Source: Fimbriimonas ginsengisoli Gsoil 348
Lineage (GTDB): Bacteria; Armatimonadota; Fimbriimonadia; Fimbriimonadales; Fimbriimonadaceae
Direction of reading: 5' to 3'
DNA: 64,000 nucleotides
Assembly: GCF_000724625.1 (NCBI RefSeq)
Contig: NZ_CP007139.1
Span: forward strand, 2,542,001 to 2,606,000
In this document: piece by piece, positions 32,572-41,281 of the stretch
How positions within the stretch are numbered: the stretch's first letter is position 1
How the letters are laid out: each line of letters opens with the position of its first letter
Made by a program: the position numbers and the translations under genes
The notes under the pieces: generated by a model
The model's input: the letters and a program-made list of their open reading frames with translations, nothing else
What the model was told of the DNA's origin: nothing
Database searches by the model: none

Positions 32572-34347
32572 ATGGCGTTGCCGCGAATTCCGATGGTGCA
32601 GTTCTTGGTTCAGAAAGGTTATCTGAAACCGGAACAGCTCGATGAGGCGCAAAAAGTCGCCCAAAATACCGGCCAAACCGATATCTCGAAAGTTCTCGTC
32701 TCGCTAAATATGGTGGGCGAGCGCGAGGTGCTCCAGGCGAAGGCCCAGGAAATGGGATATGCCTTTGCCGATCTCGACCGCGTTACGATCGATACAAGCG
32801 CGATCAACGTCGTCCCTGAGCGTCTGGTAAAGGCGCATAACGCGATCCCCGTCAAGAAAGACGGGCAGAACCTTTGGGTCGCAATGTCGAACCCGGGCAA
32901 CATCATGGCCCAGGACGACATCAAGATGGCCTCCGGTTGCCGCGTCATCCCGGTGCTCGCGGTCCCCGGCGCCATCGAAGACGCGATCAAGAAGTATTAC
33001 GGCGGCGGCGTCGCCACTCCGGAAGTTTCCAAGGCGGCGGATACCACTCCCGCGGGTGGTGGCATCAAGGCCTCCGGTCTCGAGGATATGAAGTCGATGA
33101 TCGCCCAGGCGGGCGTTCAGCGTGGCCGGGAAGAAGATGGCGACGCCGACGCCGACGCCGAGAAGATGGCGGAGCAGGCGCCGATCATCAAGCTGGCGAA
33201 CGCCCTGATCCAAACCGGAATTATCGATCGCGCCTCGGACATTCACGTCGAGCCCCAGCAGCGCGGCGTGCGCGTCCGGTACCGCATCGACGGCGTGCTT
33301 CAAGAAGCGATGACGATTCCGCGGAACCTAATGGCGCCGCTGATCTCCCGCTTCAAGATCATGGCGGACATGAACATCGCCGAGCGGCGCGCCCCTCAAG
33401 ACGGACGTATCGAGGTTCGGAACACCGGCAAAGAGTACGACCTTCGCGTCAGCGCGATCCCGACGCCTTGGGGCGAGAAGATCGTTATGCGAATTCTGGA
33501 CAAGTCGAGCGTTATGATCGGCTTGAACAAGATCGGCTTCACCGAAGAGAACCAGATCAAGATCGAAGAGCTGGTCAGCCAGCCGAACGGCATGTTCCTC
33601 TGTACCGGTCCGACCGGTTCGGGCAAGACGACGACGCTGTACTCCGTGCTTCACAAACTGAACACGATCGGCGTCAACATCGTGACCGCCGAGGACCCGA
33701 TCGAGTACCAGCTCAACGGTATCGCTCAGGTTCAGATGAACCGGAAAGCGAACCTGACGTTCGCTACCGCCCTCCGCGCCTTCCTCCGGCAAGACCCGGA
33801 CATCATGATGGTGGGAGAAATCCGTGACCTTGAAACGGCGGAAATCGCGATTGAAGCCTCGCTGACGGGCCACATGGTCCTCTCCACGCTTCACACGAAC
33901 GACGCGCCGTCTTCCACGCTCCGTCTCATCGACATGGGTATCGAGCCGTACCTTATCGCGGCCACGCTCATCGGCGTTCTCGCCCAGCGACTTGGACGAA
34001 GAATCGACGTAGATAATCGTGAGCCTTACGAAGTGACGCAGGCCGACCTACGACGCTTCGGCTTCGAAGTTACGGATCCGGAAGAGTTGGTTACACTTTA
34101 TCGAGGTATCCCCGCGGAGTCGAACCGCATGACCGGCTATCGGGGAAGAACGGGCTTCCACGAACTGATGGTCATGAACGGCGAAATCGCCGAAATGGTC
34201 GTACGGCGCGCTCCGTTGGCCGACATTAAGGCGGCGGCGAAGGCGAACGGAATGAAGGAGCTGCGCGAGGACGGACTCGGCAAGGTTCTGGAAGGGATTA
34301 CCGATCCGACGGAAGTTATGCGCGTTGTCTTCACCGCGGGCTTCTAG
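32572..34347 (+). CDS. pilB: Type IV pilus extension ATPase PilB
   Basis: PilB powers pilin polymerisation at the inner membrane. The 591-residue protein has an N-terminal GspE/MshEN domain (MVQFLVQKGYLKPEQLDEAQ), Walker A GPTGSGKTTTLYS at about 346, an Asp box TAEDPIEYQLNG, Walker B IMMVGEIRDLETAEIA, and a His box TGHMVLSTLHTND. The usual four-Cys zinc site of PilB/GspE near QRLxRRxC...GCxxC is absent: the segment reads AQRLGRRIDVDNREP and YRGIPAESNRMTGYRGRTG. It is the first gene of pilB-pilT-pilC; a start at ATG 32572 gives the expected N-domain. Confidence 0.95.
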   Translation: MALPRIPMVQFLVQKGYLKPEQLDEAQKVAQNTGQTDISKVLVSLNMVGEREVLQAKAQEMGYAFADLDRVTIDTSAINVVPERLVKAHNAIPVKKDGQNLWVAMSNPGNIMAQDDIKMASGCRVIPVLAVPGAIEDAIKKYYGGGVATPEVSKAADTTPAGGGIKASGLEDMKSMIAQAGVQRGREEDGDADADAEKMAEQAPIIKLANALIQTGIIDRASDIHVEPQQRGVRVRYRIDGVLQEAMTIPRNLMAPLISRFKIMADMNIAERRAPQDGRIEVRNTGKEYDLRVSAIPTPWGEKIVMRILDKSSVMIGLNKIGFTEENQIKIEELVSQPNGMFLCTGPTGSGKTTTLYSVLHKLNTIGVNIVTAEDPIEYQLNGIAQVQMNRKANLTFATALRAFLRQDPDIMMVGEIRDLETAEIAIEASLTGHMVLSTLHTNDAPSSTLRLIDMGIEPYLIAATLIGVLAQRLGRRIDVDNREPYEVTQADLRRFGFEVTDPEELVTLYRGIPAESNRMTGYRGRTGFHELMVMNGEIAEMVVRRAPLADIKAAAKANGMKELREDGLGKVLEGITDPTEVMRVVFTAGF

Positions 34348-34373
34348 ACGTATCCATTAAGACAGAGAGCGAG

Positions 34374-35684
34374 ATGCAATCCAATAACTACCCACCTCAG
34401 AATCCGGGCGGCGCGCCGCCCCGTCAGCCGGGCGGCGGCGGTTATCCTCCCCCCGGTGGCATGCCCCCTCCCGGCGGAATGCCGCCGGTCGGAGGAGGGC
34501 TCGCCGCGGGTGGAAACCCGTTCCAAGCCGAGAAGAAGGAAGAGGAGGCGCCCAAGGGGCCTCCGATTACGCTTGACGACCTTCACATCGACGAGCTTTT
34601 GCATATCGTGGTCGACAAGCAGGCTTCGGACCTGCACATCTGCCACAACTCGCCTCCCGTGCTTCGCCTCGACGGCGCGCTGGTGCGGATGAACTACGAG
34701 TCGTTCTCGCCGCAGATCCTGCAGCGGATGATGTACGAGATCATCTCGGACGAGAACATCCAGCGGTTTGAGACGACGCTCGAACTCGACTTTTCGTATG
34801 CGCTCCCGCGCCGCGCCCGGTTCCGTGTGAACATGTACCGGGACAAGGGTTCGGTCGCCGCCGCATTCCGACTTATTCCTCAAAAGATCCCGACGGTCGA
34901 GCAGCTCAACCTGCCGCCGATCCTCAAGACGCTGTGTGAAAAGCCTCGTGGCTTGATTCTGGTTACCGGGCCTACGGGCTCCGGTAAGTCGACGTCGCTT
35001 GCCGCGATGATCAACCACATCAACACCAACTGGGCGCACCACATCATCACGATCGAGGACCCGATCGAGTACCTGCACGAGCACAAGCAGTCGCTCATCA
35101 ACCAGCGCGAAGTCGGCAACGACACCAAGAGCTTTCTTAACGCGCTCCGCGGCTCGCTTCGTGAAGATCCGGACATCCTGCTCGTCGGTGAAATGCGCGA
35201 TATGGAGACGATCTCCCTCGCCATCACCGCGGCGGAAACGGGCCACTTGGTCTTCGCCACGCTTCACACGAACAACTCCGCGGAATCCGTCGACCGTATG
35301 ATCGACGTCTTCCCTCCTGGACAGCAGGAGCAGATCCGCGTTCAGCTCTCGAACAACTTGGTCGCGATCATTTCGCAGCAGCTACTGCGCCGGGCAAACG
35401 GCGACGGGCGTGTGCCGGCGAACGAGATCATGATCGCCAGCCCGGCCATCCGGAACCTAATCCGTGAGGCGAAGACGCACCAGATCACCTCGATGATTCA
35501 AACGTCGGGCAATATGGGCATGATCACCATGGATCAATGCCTTCGCGATAAGTATCTAAGTGGTTTGGTAACCCTCGAGGACGCAATGTCTCGTTGCCAA
35601 AACCCCGAAGAGCTTCGTAAGATGATTAACACCCCGGTTGCCGGTCAGGCCGGTGGACCCGGCGGGGCGCCGCGGGGCAGATAG
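34374..35684 (+). CDS. pilT: Type IV pilus retraction ATPase PilT with Pro/Gly-rich N-terminal extension
   Basis: The 436-residue product contains a standard PilT core: DKQASDLHICHNSPPVLRLDG, Walker A TGPTGSGKSTSLAAM near 200, IEDPIEYLHEHKQSLINQRE, LLVGEMRDMETISLAITAAE and ATLHTNNSAESVDRMIDVF. PilT disassembles the pilus. The first 60 residues are Pro/Gly-rich and probably disordered (PPPGGMPPPGGMPP), and a short Gly-rich tail ends the protein; neither is in typical PilT. It begins 26 bases after pilB. Confidence 0.95.
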   Translation: MQSNNYPPQNPGGAPPRQPGGGGYPPPGGMPPPGGMPPVGGGLAAGGNPFQAEKKEEEAPKGPPITLDDLHIDELLHIVVDKQASDLHICHNSPPVLRLDGALVRMNYESFSPQILQRMMYEIISDENIQRFETTLELDFSYALPRRARFRVNMYRDKGSVAAAFRLIPQKIPTVEQLNLPPILKTLCEKPRGLILVTGPTGSGKSTSLAAMINHINTNWAHHIITIEDPIEYLHEHKQSLINQREVGNDTKSFLNALRGSLREDPDILLVGEMRDMETISLAITAAETGHLVFATLHTNNSAESVDRMIDVFPPGQQEQIRVQLSNNLVAIISQQLLRRANGDGRVPANEIMIASPAIRNLIREAKTHQITSMIQTSGNMGMITMDQCLRDKYLSGLVTLEDAMSRCQNPEELRKMINTPVAGQAGGPGGAPRGR

Positions 35685-35718
35685 GTAGTGACCCGGCCGA
35701 TGAAGAACGAGGAAAACG

Positions 35719-36969
35719 ATGCCAATCTATAGCTATACGTTCCGCGACGCGAACGGCGGTATGCAAAAGGGAACCGCCGACGCTGAGAGCGAAGAGGTAC
35801 TGAGGCGTAAATTCGAGGAGCAGGGCCTAACGATCACCGAGCTTACGATGATCAAGGCCCGGTCGCCCCGCGCCAAACAGTACGGCAAGGTCAAACTCGC
35901 CCACCTCTCCGTTTTCTGCCGACAGTTCTCGACCATGGTCGACGCGGGCGTTTCGCTCGTGCGCTGCCTCGACGTTCTTTCTCGGCAGACCCAGGATACA
36001 AAGCTCAAGAAGATCCTGCTCGACATCGGCGAACGGGTTGAAGGAGGCGAAAGCCTCTCCCGCGCCATGCAGCGCCATCCCCGCACGTTCAGCTCCCTCT
36101 TCATCGGTCTTATCAAGGCCGGAGAAGTCGGTGGTGTGTTGGAAGAGTCGCTCCAGCGCCTTTCGCACTTCCTTGAAAAGGACGTGGAACTTCGCCGCAA
36201 GGTGAAGTCGGCCATGACTTACCCGGTCCTCGTCCTCATCATGGCGACCGGCATCGTCACCTTCCTCGTCGCGTGGTTCGTTCCCCAGTGGGCGGCGATT
36301 CTCACCGACCTTGGCTTGAAAGCCGACCAGCTTCCAGCGCCTACCCAGTTCCTCATCGACGTTTCCAACGTCGTGAAGTACTACTGGTGGATGGTTCTGA
36401 TCTCGGTCGTCATCCTGATCTTCGCCTACCGGCTCTTCGTTAGCACCCGATTCGGGCGCCGCGTCGCCGACCGCGTAAGGTTGAAGATTCCGGTATTCGG
36501 CAAGCTCCACCACAAGATCTGCATGGCGCGGTTCAGCCGAACGATGGGCACGCTGCTCACCTCGGGCGTTCCGATCCTGCAGGCGATGGAGACGGTGGCC
36601 GGTACGGTCGGTAACTCGATCATGTCCGACGCGGTTCTCGAGGCCCGAGCCCGTATCCGTGAAGGAGACCGAATCGGCGACCCGCTCGAAGCTTCGCGCC
36701 TCTTCCCGCCGATGGTAGTCCACATGATCGGCGTCGGTGAGGAGTCCGGTTCGCTCGACTTCATGCTGCAGAAGATCGCCGACTTCTATGAGAGTGAAGT
36801 GGAGGCGACCCTCGCTTCGCTGACGGCGGCCATCGAGCCGCTGATGATCGTCGGACTCGGCTTCGTGGTCGGCTTCATCGTCATCGCGATGTTCCTTCCG
36901 CTTGTCGACGTTATCTCGAAGCTTTCTTCGGGCGGCGGCGACGACGATGCCGGCGGCGGCAAGTCATAG
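35719..36969 (+). CDS. pilC: Type IV pilus platform protein PilC
   Basis: PilC is the inner-membrane platform that couples the PilB/PilT motors to pilin assembly. The 416-residue length is normal. Two T2SSF domains (about 70-190 and 275-395) show FCRQFSTMVDAGVSLVRCLD and ARFSRTMGTLLTSGVPILQAME, and membrane helices follow (LVLIMATGIVTFLVAWFVP; VLISVVILIFAYRLFV; IVGLGFVVGFIVIAMFLP). It starts 34 bases after pilT and is followed by a strong terminator. The C-terminus is SGGGDDDAGGGKS. Confidence 0.95.
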   Translation: MPIYSYTFRDANGGMQKGTADAESEEVLRRKFEEQGLTITELTMIKARSPRAKQYGKVKLAHLSVFCRQFSTMVDAGVSLVRCLDVLSRQTQDTKLKKILLDIGERVEGGESLSRAMQRHPRTFSSLFIGLIKAGEVGGVLEESLQRLSHFLEKDVELRRKVKSAMTYPVLVLIMATGIVTFLVAWFVPQWAAILTDLGLKADQLPAPTQFLIDVSNVVKYYWWMVLISVVILIFAYRLFVSTRFGRRVADRVRLKIPVFGKLHHKICMARFSRTMGTLLTSGVPILQAMETVAGTVGNSIMSDAVLEARARIREGDRIGDPLEASRLFPPMVVHMIGVGEESGSLDFMLQKIADFYESEVEATLASLTAAIEPLMIVGLGFVVGFIVIAMFLPLVDVISKLSSGGGDDDAGGGKS

Positions 36970-36987
36970 TCTGCTGACGGCAGAGAA

Positions 36988-37018
36988 GGCCCGCCGGCGT
37001 TGCCGCCGGCGGGCCTTT
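36988..37018 (+). terminator. Intrinsic terminator after pilC
   Basis: GGCCCGCCGGC and GCCGGCGGGCC form an 11-base perfect stem around GTTGCC, followed by TTTCTGT. It ends the pilB-T-C unit. Confidence 0.85.
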
Positions 37019-37040
37019 CTGTCATGATGGCGCGGTAAAG

Positions 37041-38075
37041 ATGAACCCAATGGCACTGCTGTTTCCGGCTTGGACCTGCGTGATGGGGTTCATTCTCGGA
37101 GCGTTCGTGGGGAGCTTCCTCAATATGGCGATCTATCGGTTGCCGCGGGGAAAGTCGTTCTTTAACCCCAGCCGCAGCTTTTGCCCCAATTGCGAGCATG
37201 CCCTGGGCGCGCCGGACCTCTTTCCGATCCTGAGCTGGTTGCTCGCCCGAGGCCGATGCCGGTATTGCGATCAGCGGATTGCGAGCCGCTACCTTTGGGT
37301 CGAGGTGTTGACCGGGTCGCTCTTCGCGGGGGTGTGGTTCAAATATCTGACCGAGACGTACGATCCGCTACGAGCCGGATTCTCGGCGATCATGATCGCC
37401 TGCCTGATCGCGGTTATCTACATCGACTGGGAGCTCTACATCATTCCGGACGAGCTGAACGCGGCGATTCTGGTGACGGCGATCGCCTTCCAAGCGCTGC
37501 AGGGCAATCTTCACGGAGCGCTCGTAGGGGGGCTGACCGGGTGGGGGATTCTCTTCGGCATCGTCTTGCTTGGACGTCTTGCGTTTGGAAAGGACGCGAT
37601 GGGGGACGGGGACGTGAAGATGATGCGCGGGGTCGGCGCCTTCCTCGGACCGTGGCTCACAGTGGGGAATATGGCGATCGCCGTCGTCGTCGGACTGATC
37701 GGGGGCATCGCGGGAATTCTGATCGCCAACCGAAGCAAAGGATCCGGGGAAGCCGAGGCGGCAAATGATGACGATGAGCCGATGCCCGAGGCGACGCCGG
37801 TGCCTCTCGTGCTCCTGGCCGGCATTTGGTACCTACTCTGCCTCGATGTTTTGGCTCTGTTCATTCCGCCACTAAACAAGTGGGTGCACCGATACTTCCC
37901 GGAGGAGTCGGTGGAAGAAGAGGACGACTGGAAGCCCGGTGCCACTACCATCCCTTTCGGTCCCTACCTCGCCGCGGGGGCTCTCATCTGCATCCTTTTC
38001 GGCGCGCCGATCGAAAGCGGTCTCAAGCGTTACTTCCATGTGGCGCCCGACGTATCGTCGACGTCCGAGCCGTAG
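37041..38075 (+). CDS. pilD: Prepilin peptidase PilD
   Basis: PilD cleaves the leader of prepilins and methylates the new N-terminus. The 344-residue membrane protein has the N-terminal CxxC pairs (SFCPNC and GRCRYC), the first catalytic Asp in YIDWELYIIPDELN and the second in GDGDVKMM (with GD preceding). About eight hydrophobic segments are present. An acidic loop near residues 235-255 and an acidic loop near 295-305 extend the protein beyond the usual 260-290 residues. It lies after the pilC terminator and before the pilin operon. Confidence 0.93.
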   Translation: MNPMALLFPAWTCVMGFILGAFVGSFLNMAIYRLPRGKSFFNPSRSFCPNCEHALGAPDLFPILSWLLARGRCRYCDQRIASRYLWVEVLTGSLFAGVWFKYLTETYDPLRAGFSAIMIACLIAVIYIDWELYIIPDELNAAILVTAIAFQALQGNLHGALVGGLTGWGILFGIVLLGRLAFGKDAMGDGDVKMMRGVGAFLGPWLTVGNMAIAVVVGLIGGIAGILIANRSKGSGEAEAANDDDEPMPEATPVPLVLLAGIWYLLCLDVLALFIPPLNKWVHRYFPEESVEEEDDWKPGATTIPFGPYLAAGALICILFGAPIESGLKRYFHVAPDVSSTSEP

Positions 38076-38407
38076 GCGTGGGGCAGCGGCAACGCTCTCA
38101 CGCAGGTACGAGCCGACCTGCGGCATCTACAACGCTTCGCGTTAGGGAAAAACTCTTCGGCAATGTGCCCAGTCGGAAGGAAAAGGTGGGCCAAAACATA
38201 GTCTCTGTATGAGTGGAGAGAGCCACCTTACTAAGTAGCGTGGCTTTCGACTAAAATGAGCGCTCGTGTGTCAGGAAGAATGCGCTCTCGAAGAGCGCTC
38301 GCGGCACCGCGCCGAGGGAATGTGAAAATGAACTTTGTAAGGCTAAGCCGGGAACAAATGCCCGCAAATCCCCGTCCCAGACCTGGGGAGAGTGGGGCGC
38401 ATTACGC
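38076..38407 (+). promoter_or_regulatory. 332-base gap with REP-B copy and structured leader of the pilin genes
   Basis: Positions 38101-38147 are a second copy of the double palindrome seen at 23338-23383. AGCCAC...GTGGCT near 38221-38246 could end pilD transcription. From 38259 on, several hairpins can be drawn: GCGCTCT-CGA-AGAGCGC (38282-38298), CGGG...CCCG near 38350-38366, and TCCCAG...CTGGGGA before the pilin start. The region may be a structured 5' leader; I could not fit a known riboswitch. Confidence 0.45.
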
Positions 38408-39241
38408 ATGAAGAAGGGCTTCACCCTCATTGAGCTGTTAGTTGTCATCGCCATCATTTCGATCTTGGCGGCCATCATTTTCCCGGTATATGCACGGGCA
38501 AAAGATTCGGCCTACCGAGGTTCCGATATGGCGAACATGAACTCCGTTCGTACGGCGTTGCAGCTATACCGATCCGATCAAGGCGCGTTTCCGCCTGCCA
38601 TTCTCGGTTATGCCACCAGCTATTCAGGTGGAACACCGAGCTCGGGGGATGTAGTTCCCGCCGATCAAGTCAAAGGCGCCCTCTATCCGAAGCGCATCGA
38701 TTCGCTTACTACCCTGAGGCCGGCGTACGTCCGTCCGGAAGGGGTGAAGCTGGAAGTCGACGTCACTCGCGCCGTCTGGCCTCCGAAGCTCGCGGCGACG
38801 GGCAGCGCCGATCCGGGCGCTTACCAGCGCTTCGGTCCTACCGACGGTTATATCCAGCGGTGCGAAATCGATCCGAACACCGGTACGAAGACGGCCACCG
38901 ACAACTACTACTACCGAATTAGCGGCTACGACGCAGCGCGCGTTCCCAATGGGACCACGCCCCGCAACGAGCTGCGGTACGCGCTTTTCTGGAGCGGCTA
39001 CGCAGTGCCGCTCGATCCGTGCAACCCGGACGTCAGCGGCAGCGCCGCCGACGATCCGAGGCAGCTCGGCTACACCGATCCGCCGGACACCACCGTCGTG
39101 ACCTGGGATAGTTACTTCCGAGAGTATTCGAACGGCACCGTCGCTCATATCAAGCGGGACATCGTCCTGTTCCTTGGTGGCGCGGCTCGCCCGTACGACT
39201 CCGCGGAAGTCGCCCTCAAGTCGTGGAAGGTGCTGCCGTAA
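38408..39241 (+). CDS. Prepilin-like protein, possible main subunit
   Basis: The 277-residue product begins MKKGFTLIELLVVIAIISIL, a textbook class III prepilin leader: PilD would cut after Gly4 and leave Phe1 and Glu5. The helix continues to about residue 50. The C-terminal part resembles the large pseudopilins of bacteria that process many pilin-like proteins (TALQLYRSDQGAFPP; the final segments FSGYAVPLDPCNPD). It is the shortest of the four prepilin-like proteins and may be the main fibre subunit or an initiating minor pilin. Confidence 0.85.
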   Translation: MKKGFTLIELLVVIAIISILAAIIFPVYARAKDSAYRGSDMANMNSVRTALQLYRSDQGAFPPAILGYATSYSGGTPSSGDVVPADQVKGALYPKRIDSLTTLRPAYVRPEGVKLEVDVTRAVWPPKLAATGSADPGAYQRFGPTDGYIQRCEIDPNTGTKTATDNYYYRISGYDAARVPNGTTPRNELRYALFWSGYAVPLDPCNPDVSGSAADDPRQLGYTDPPDTTVVTWDSYFREYSNGTVAHIKRDIVLFLGGAARPYDSAEVALKSWKVLP

Positions 39242-39316
39242 CGCGGGAGGGTTGAAGCAAAATTGACGACTCTCACCCGTTCTGACCGTGGCCATGCCGG
39301 CCCGGAGGAGATCCGT

Positions 39317-41281
39317 ATGTCGCCCACAAGGCGCACCGCCGGTACCACCCTCATCGAAGTTCTCGTCGTGATCGTGATCTTCCTCGTGGGGATCTTGGCC
39401 GTGATCCAGATCTTCCCCAAGGGATTCCAGATCTTGGTTCTCGGCCGAAACAATTCGATCGCGTCGGCATTGGCGAGGGACGAGATTGAGCGGCTGAAGA
39501 CGCGATCCGACGAGTTGCCCGAGGCGATCGTCCCGACCGTCACGGACGCCAACGGGAATACGGTGGTCGACCCATCGCGAAGTCCGGACGACCTCGGTCC
39601 TTACGGAGACGCGATCTCGGCGACCGGCATCCTCTCTTGGAACGGCAAACCGTTGGGCGATTGGACCCGCTTTAACGGCGCGAACATTTTCCGACACATC
39701 ATCGGTGAGGGACGCCAGATCCCGGCGCCGAGAACGGTGGGCTCGACCCTCTACGGCAGCATGGTGCTGTTGAACTTCGGTCCGGTCGACTTTAACGCGA
39801 ACACGTTCGCCGCCTACGGGAACGACATGACGGCTCGCATGGGCGTGCCGCTCGATACGGATCGAAAGGGAGAGGACGAGTTCTTCATTCAAAACCAGGA
39901 GTCGCCCGCGGTTACCATCCGGGTCCCTTCCGGTCCGAAGCTCCTGCCCGGTGGAATCACCAACCAAAGCACGCGAGTCTATTACGTTTCGTTCTCGGCT
40001 TATATGTCCGACGGAACGAAGCGCGACTTCGTGGATCTCAGCTTCTCGGTTCCGCAGAGCGATCCGCTCCCGAACGGGGAGCAGCCCATGTACGGACAGC
40101 CCTTGGCTGGACTGATTCCCAGTGGAACCCTGGCCAGTCTCGACCTCGGCACGCTCCGAGTTCGACGAGGCTTCGAGCCGATTCCCGTGAACGGAAATTG
40201 GCAGGCGTATGAGCCGTACAGCTACAAGCTTTTGAATCCCGGATTGGGCGTGCTCCTGTTCTCGCCCAACGCTTTCGGTCAGTTCGTTTCCGGCCCCGGC
40301 GGGCGAGAGCCGCTCCGGGCACGGATCAGCTACGACGTCTACGATTGGCGAATCCTCCGCGAGGAGTTCCGATTCCCGGTCGGCCAGCAAGCGCAGCACC
40401 AGCTCGCCGTCGGCTCCATAAAGGTTGGGGGGCTGAGCGGCTTCGACGGCCGCAACCAGCAGCCGATCCCGGTGGTCGAAGGGACCGGAAGCCAAACCGA
40501 GGTGGCTAACGCCTTGCAGAGCGGCTTCTTCGTCCTCGTCGACATGGACACCGGCGGGGTGTATATGGAGAAGGATAAGGACGCCCTCGCCAACACGACC
40601 GACGTTTACATCTCGGTGAACAAGTCGAACGGCCTGGTCACGGTTCGCGACCTCGACCCGTCAACCCCCGGGACCCAGGCAAACCTCTTGTTACCGGACG
40701 GGCAGATCCTCCCTAACGTGACGATCGATAACCGCGCGGTCCGGGCGCTTTACATGGCGCGCAACGAATTCGCCGTCCAAGTGCTCAAAGCGGCTTCAAC
40801 CTATTCGGTCTCCTACGGCGTACCCGGCTTCCGCCAGTACTACGTCGGCGGATCGGTCCCGGCCGTCGGTGGTCAGCCGACTAGGATCTACTTCCCGAGG
40901 AGCGACGCCGGACGAAAGGTCTCGGTGAGCGTAATCAACTACCGGCGAAGCGGCGACACGTCGCCCCGGCAGATCCTCGACCAGGACTTCGTCATCAAGT
41001 TCCCGACCAGCGCCGATCCGATGAACCTGCCTTGCATCGACTTGAAGGAAGTGGACTTGGCCGCGACAACGCTGGACGCCAATATCGACGCCCGCTCGCT
41101 TGGCTACGCCGTGCGAGACGTGAAGGGGTCTTCTGTGGCCGTCCGAACGCTTTGGAACCCGGACTTCTTCCGGCTCGGGCTGGATGTCGCCGCGAATATG
41201 ACCAAGGTGAACCAGTGGGGCCGGGGTTGGCGACGTTCCACTAACGAGAGCTACCTCGAGCAGGGAGATGTTTCCCGATGA
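39317..41281 (+). CDS. Giant prepilin-like protein, PilV-like N-terminus
   Basis: The product has about 654 residues from ATG 39317; this start has a good Shine-Dalgarno (GGAGGAG at 39304-39310) and directly precedes the leader MSPTRRTAGTTLIEVLVVIV, so the frame upstream to 39263 is not used. After the hydrophobic helix a very large beta-rich ectodomain follows, several times larger than typical PilV. There is no other recognisable domain. The stop overlaps the next ATG by four bases (ATGA), so translation is coupled. Confidence 0.85.
   Translation: MSPTRRTAGTTLIEVLVVIVIFLVGILAVIQIFPKGFQILVLGRNNSIASALARDEIERLKTRSDELPEAIVPTVTDANGNTVVDPSRSPDDLGPYGDAISATGILSWNGKPLGDWTRFNGANIFRHIIGEGRQIPAPRTVGSTLYGSMVLLNFGPVDFNANTFAAYGNDMTARMGVPLDTDRKGEDEFFIQNQESPAVTIRVPSGPKLLPGGITNQSTRVYYVSFSAYMSDGTKRDFVDLSFSVPQSDPLPNGEQPMYGQPLAGLIPSGTLASLDLGTLRVRRGFEPIPVNGNWQAYEPYSYKLLNPGLGVLLFSPNAFGQFVSGPGGREPLRARISYDVYDWRILREEFRFPVGQQAQHQLAVGSIKVGGLSGFDGRNQQPIPVVEGTGSQTEVANALQSGFFVLVDMDTGGVYMEKDKDALANTTDVYISVNKSNGLVTVRDLDPSTPGTQANLLLPDGQILPNVTIDNRAVRALYMARNEFAVQVLKAASTYSVSYGVPGFRQYYVGGSVPAVGGQPTRIYFPRSDAGRKVSVSVINYRRSGDTSPRQILDQDFVIKFPTSADPMNLPCIDLKEVDLAATTLDANIDARSLGYAVRDVKGSSVAVRTLWNPDFFRLGLDVAANMTKVNQWGRGWRRSTNESYLEQGDVSR

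Noticed and set aside
38259-38407. c-di-GMP riboswitch (GEMM)
   Set aside because: Conserved GEMM blocks such as GGGCAAACC and GACGCAAAGCC are not present.
38624-40495. Minus-strand open frame of 623 codons
   Set aside because: It crosses two prepilin-like genes on the other strand, including a good Shine-Dalgarno and leader, so it cannot be the coding strand.
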